From contig JAYFPL010000012.1 of NCBI GenBank assembly GCA_034927775.1, forward strand, positions 1 to 8,094: a DNA stretch of 8,094 nt, read 5' to 3'. Shown here piece after piece: positions 6,699 through 8,094 of this stretch. The notes beneath the pieces are model-generated. The model searched no databases. It was not told where the DNA came from and saw nothing but the letters and a program-made list of their open reading frames with translations. How positions within the stretch are numbered: the first letter of the stretch is position 1; each line of letters opens with the position of its first letter. The stretch is from IOR16 sp034927775. GTDB lineage: Bacteria; Bacillota; Clostridia; Peptostreptococcales; Anaerovoracaceae. The translations under genes and the position numbers were made by a program.

Positions 6699-6775
6699 TG
6701 GTGCGCCCAAAGAGACTCGAACTCCCAACCTTCGCATTCGTAGTGCGCTACTCTATCCAATTGAGCTATTGGCGC
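6699..6775 (-). tRNA. tRNA-Arg (anticodon ACG)
   Basis: A 77-base tRNA with encoded CCA. The acceptor is GCGCCAA with TGGGCGC, discriminator A. The D arm is GCTC-AATTGGATA-GAGT. The anticodon loop is CTACGAA with ACG, whose A34 is expected to be converted to inosine to read CGU/CGC/CGA. The variable region is AGGTT, and the T arm is GGGAG-TTCGAGT-CTCTT. Two positions are not standard pairs in my fold: A6 with G67, and G27 with A43. A consensus promoter upstream and a strong terminator downstream mark it as an active single-gene unit. Its 3' half is duplicated at 5273-5310. Confidence 0.95.
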
Positions 6776-6797
6776 ATGCCTTAGCACTGCAAGAATT

Positions 6798-6827
6798 ATT
6801 ATACAACAAAAACATACGGTTTGTAAA
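6798..6827 (-). promoter_or_regulatory. tRNA-Arg promoter
   Basis: On the minus strand, TTTACA (6822-6827), an 18-base spacer and consensus TATAAT (6798-6803) lie 22 bases before the mature tRNA 5' end. This is the strongest promoter in this part of the window. Confidence 0.82.
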
Positions 6828-6945
6828 GAGAAAAAGTAGTATAATGTAAAAAAGAATAAAAAAAATTTTAAAGTGTGTTGGAAGTGCAATTAAACTAAAA
6901 GATATTATGTTTATTAAATAGAGAGAAAATGAGAGGGGAAAAAGT

Positions 6946-7407
6946 ATGAATAGGATAAAGAAAGCAGGAATCATTACAGGGGCGACTGTTGGTGGTGTGA
7001 TTGGCGGCACAATATCATTGATTGGAAAAATGAGCGGAAAAAAAATTGTGGATGAAATTGGAGAGAGCATTGTTGATTCAACCATTCTTACAGGAAAAAT
7101 TGCAGGAGATGCGGCAAGTGGAACAACAAAAATCATTTCCGGTACTGTTCGAAAAAAACCTCAAAGGATACAGTCAGGAAAAAAAGACTTAAAAGAAGCT
7201 GGAAAGACTGTCATAGGAAATATTGAAAATAATGTACGTAATGTTGTTGAACAAGGAAGTGAAATTGTAGATGGGGCATTAAAGCACGATAAACAACGTG
7301 TGAAAAAAGGTGTGAAGAAACTGGTAAAAATGGTGGCAGTCGGTGCAGTAACAGTTGGTGCAATTCAGATTAAGGAAGAAGAGGAGAAGGATAAAGAAGA
7401 GTATTAA
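6946..7407 (+). CDS. Small glycine-rich repeat protein, function unknown
   Basis: A 153-residue basic protein that I cannot assign. Residues 8-29 are hydrophobic and glycine-rich (GATVGGVIGG), like a glycine zipper that packs in membranes or oligomers. A second hydrophobic stretch lies at 127-142, followed by an acidic tail (KEEEEKDKEEY). The middle is amphipathic and contains an internal repeat. Residues 61-84 align with 105-128, sharing I, G, QR, G, K and L at matching places plus many conservative changes. A weaker partial copy may lie near 41-54. There is no cysteine, no signal-peptide cleavage pattern and no catalytic motif. Start: GAGGGG lies about 9 bases before the ATG at 6946. A TATAAT at 6840-6845 could be the -10, but no good -35 accompanies it. 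No terminator is obvious after the stop. A membrane-associated or surface-active structural role is possible but unproven. Confidence 0.78.
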   Translation: MNRIKKAGIITGATVGGVIGGTISLIGKMSGKKIVDEIGESIVDSTILTGKIAGDAASGTTKIISGTVRKKPQRIQSGKKDLKEAGKTVIGNIENNVRNVVEQGSEIVDGALKHDKQRVKKGVKKLVKMVAVGAVTVGAIQIKEEEEKDKEEY

Positions 7408-7465
7408 TTTACTTTAAAATTCAAATAATATATATCATAAAACGTAAAATAACGATGAACGATAT

Positions 7466-7481
7466 AATTGAAATTTCAATT
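7466..7481. repeat. Perfect 16-bp palindrome in the intergenic region
   Basis: AATTGAAATTTCAATT is its own reverse complement. It is followed directly by TGATAATCATAAATA (7481-7495), whose left half matches one arm of a Fur-type box (TGATAAT) while the right half does not (4 of 7). The pair lies about 75 bases upstream of the DUF5320 promoter. A regulator site is possible, but AT-rich DNA makes such palindromes fairly common. Confidence 0.35.
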
Positions 7482-7554
7482 GATAATCATAAATAAATTA
7501 GTATTTTATTTTAATTGAATGAAAAAAATACCATAGTAAATATATAATTTATTA

Positions 7555-7582
7555 TTGACATATGTCGTAAACGGGGTATAAT
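7555..7582 (+). promoter_or_regulatory. Consensus promoter of the DUF5320-DUF134 operon
   Basis: A perfect -35 TTGACA (7555-7560) and a perfect -10 TATAAT (7577-7582) are separated by 16 bases. Transcription would start near 7589. The strength of the core promoter, together with palindromes on both sides, suggests that it is normally held down by a repressor. Confidence 0.88.
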
Positions 7583-7606
7583 AAAACGTGTAAATGACAT
7601 ATGTCA
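7556..7606 (+). promoter_or_regulatory. Paired palindromic operators TGACATATGTCA
   Basis: TGACATATGTCG (7556-7567, 11 of 12 palindromic) overlaps the -35 box. A perfect TGACATATGTCA (7595-7606) lies just after the expected transcription start. Their centres are 39 bases apart, nearly four helical turns. A repressor bound at both would block polymerase entry and could form a loop. The most likely binder is the DUF134 helix-turn-helix protein encoded as the second gene of the operon; this is inference. Confidence 0.7.
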
Positions 7607-7630
7607 ATAATTATAAAGGAGGTATATGAC

Positions 7631-7864
7631 ATGCCAAGAAGAGATGGAACTGGACCTTTGGGATTAGGATTTAGAGTTGGTTTAGGACGTGGTATGGGAC
7701 TCGGTATTGGTCGAGGATTAGGATGTGGTATCGGACGTGGTTATGGAAGAGATTTCAGGGTTAATCAAAACGTTTATAAGTTTGATAAACAATTGCTGCA
7801 AAATGAAAAAAATATTCTTCAAAATCGATTAAAATGTATCGAGAAGCAGTTAGAAAATTATTAA
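7631..7864 (+). CDS. DUF5320-like Gly/Arg-rich small protein
   Basis: A 77-residue protein. It opens MPRRDGTGP, the signature start of DUF5320 proteins. Next comes a glycine/arginine repeat region (residues 10-41) built on units such as GLGRGMGLGIGRG. It ends in a charged helical segment (about 48-77, DKQLLQNEKNILQNRLKCIEKQLENY) that should form a coiled coil. DUF5320 genes are commonly found with DUF134 regulators and with NifX/NafY-like proteins (dinitrogenase iron-molybdenum cofactor family) in anaerobes, but their function is unknown. Only one cysteine lies in the glycine region, so it is not an evident metal-cluster protein by itself. Start: the frame opens at 7601 inside an operator, but AAAGGAGGT (7615-7623) lies 7 bases before the ATG at 7631, which also begins the family motif. 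It is co-transcribed with the DUF134 gene 37 bases downstream. Confidence 0.85.
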   Translation: MPRRDGTGPLGLGFRVGLGRGMGLGIGRGLGCGIGRGYGRDFRVNQNVYKFDKQLLQNEKNILQNRLKCIEKQLENY

Positions 7865-7901
7865 CAAATTAAATTAGTGGATAGCAGAGAGGACATAAAA
7901 T

Positions 7902-8094
7902 ATGCCAAGACCAAGAAAATGGAGAAAGGTTTGTTGCTTACCCGAAAGCAACCGATTTGGACCGCTTGATTCACCAGCGAATGCGGAAAATTTTGTTCAT
8001 ATGACAGTGGATGAGTATGAGACGATCCGGTTGATTGATTTAGAAGGGATGAACCAAGAGGAGTGTGCGAAGCAAATGAACATTGCACGTACAA
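7902..8094 (+). CDS. DUF134 / UPF0251 family DNA-binding protein (5' part, cut by window end)
   Basis: The frame is open to the end of the window and gives the first 64 residues; full-length members are about 90-150. The family hallmarks are the start MPRPRKWRKVCCLPE, then FGPL, the TVDEYETIRLIDLEGM block and the first part of a sigma-70 region-4-like helix-turn-helix (NQEECAKQMNIART). The protein is a predicted transcriptional regulator, often encoded beside DUF5320 and NifX-like iron-sulfur or molybdenum-cofactor proteins. GAGAGGA (7887-7893) lies 8 bases before the ATG. Its operon promoter carries paired palindromes, which fits autoregulation. GC content rises noticeably in this coding stretch compared with the AT-rich spacer upstream. 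Partner genes may follow outside the window. Confidence 0.93.
   Translation, partial: MPRPRKWRKVCCLPESNRFGPLDSPANAENFVHMTVDEYETIRLIDLEGMNQEECAKQMNIART

Noticed and set aside
6632..6889. Minus-strand frame of 85 codons over the tRNA gene
   Set aside because: Its middle (APIAQLDRV...GWEFESLWAH) is the well-known false translation of a tRNA gene; the region is tRNA-Arg with its promoter and terminator.
6753..7136. Minus-strand frame of 127 codons
   Set aside because: It runs antisense to the glycine-rich gene and into the tRNA. The plus-strand gene has a ribosome binding site and a coherent protein, so this is a shadow.
7601..7630. 10-codon extension of the DUF5320 gene
   Set aside because: That ATG lies inside the second operator palindrome without a ribosome binding site; the family motif begins at 7631.
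7861..8094. Minus-strand open frame to the window end
   Set aside because: It is antisense to the DUF134 gene, whose plus-strand product matches a known family from its first residue.
1..8094. CRISPR array, riboswitch or T-box
   Set aside because: No regularly spaced direct repeats are present, and no leader upstream of azlC or the other genes shows the conserved cores of these elements. The azlC leader is only about 35 bases, too short for a T-box.

Overview
The window reads as chromosomal DNA from a low-GC anaerobic Firmicute, most likely class Clostridia. The support is AT-rich spacers, strong AGGAGG-type ribosome binding sites, a Clostridia-like 23S/5S rRNA tail, a tRNA with an encoded CCA, and gene families common in that class (BlaI plus M56 pairs with non-penicillin sensor tails, DUF2812, AzlCD, DUF5320 plus DUF134). 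The genus cannot be fixed from this sequence alone.

Layout. 1-345: the end of an rRNA operon (23S 3' end, 5S, terminator). 357-2856: a two-gene regulatory operon, a BlaI/MecI-family repressor followed by an M56 (BlaR1-like) membrane metalloprotease. A perfect inverted repeat overlaps its promoter, so it looks autoregulated. The sensor part of the protease is not a penicillin-binding domain. 2942-3982: a cytoplasmic-looking GH18 glycosidase of the spore-cortex (YaaH/SleL) type without LysM domains. 4030-5168: azlCD on the minus strand, a branched-chain amino acid exporter with its own promoter and terminator.

5238-6827 is the most unusual part. An intact tRNA-Arg(ACG) gene lies on the minus strand at 6699-6775. 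About 1.4 kb beyond its 3' end is a second, decayed copy of only the tRNA 3' half (5273-5310), in the same orientation and followed by its own 12-bp hairpin. Between them sit two small membrane-protein genes (one DUF2812, one unrecognised) and a transposon-end-like inverted repeat. This resembles the footprint of an element that inserted into the tRNA 3' end and later lost its integrase. A decayed tandem tRNA copy is the main alternative.

6946-8094: a glycine-rich small protein with internal repeats. It is followed by a DUF5320 gene and the start of a DUF134 (UPF0251) DNA-binding protein. These last two are driven by a consensus promoter flanked by two copies of the palindrome TGACATATGTCA, a good candidate for the DUF134 regulator's own operator. 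The rest of that operon lies outside the window.
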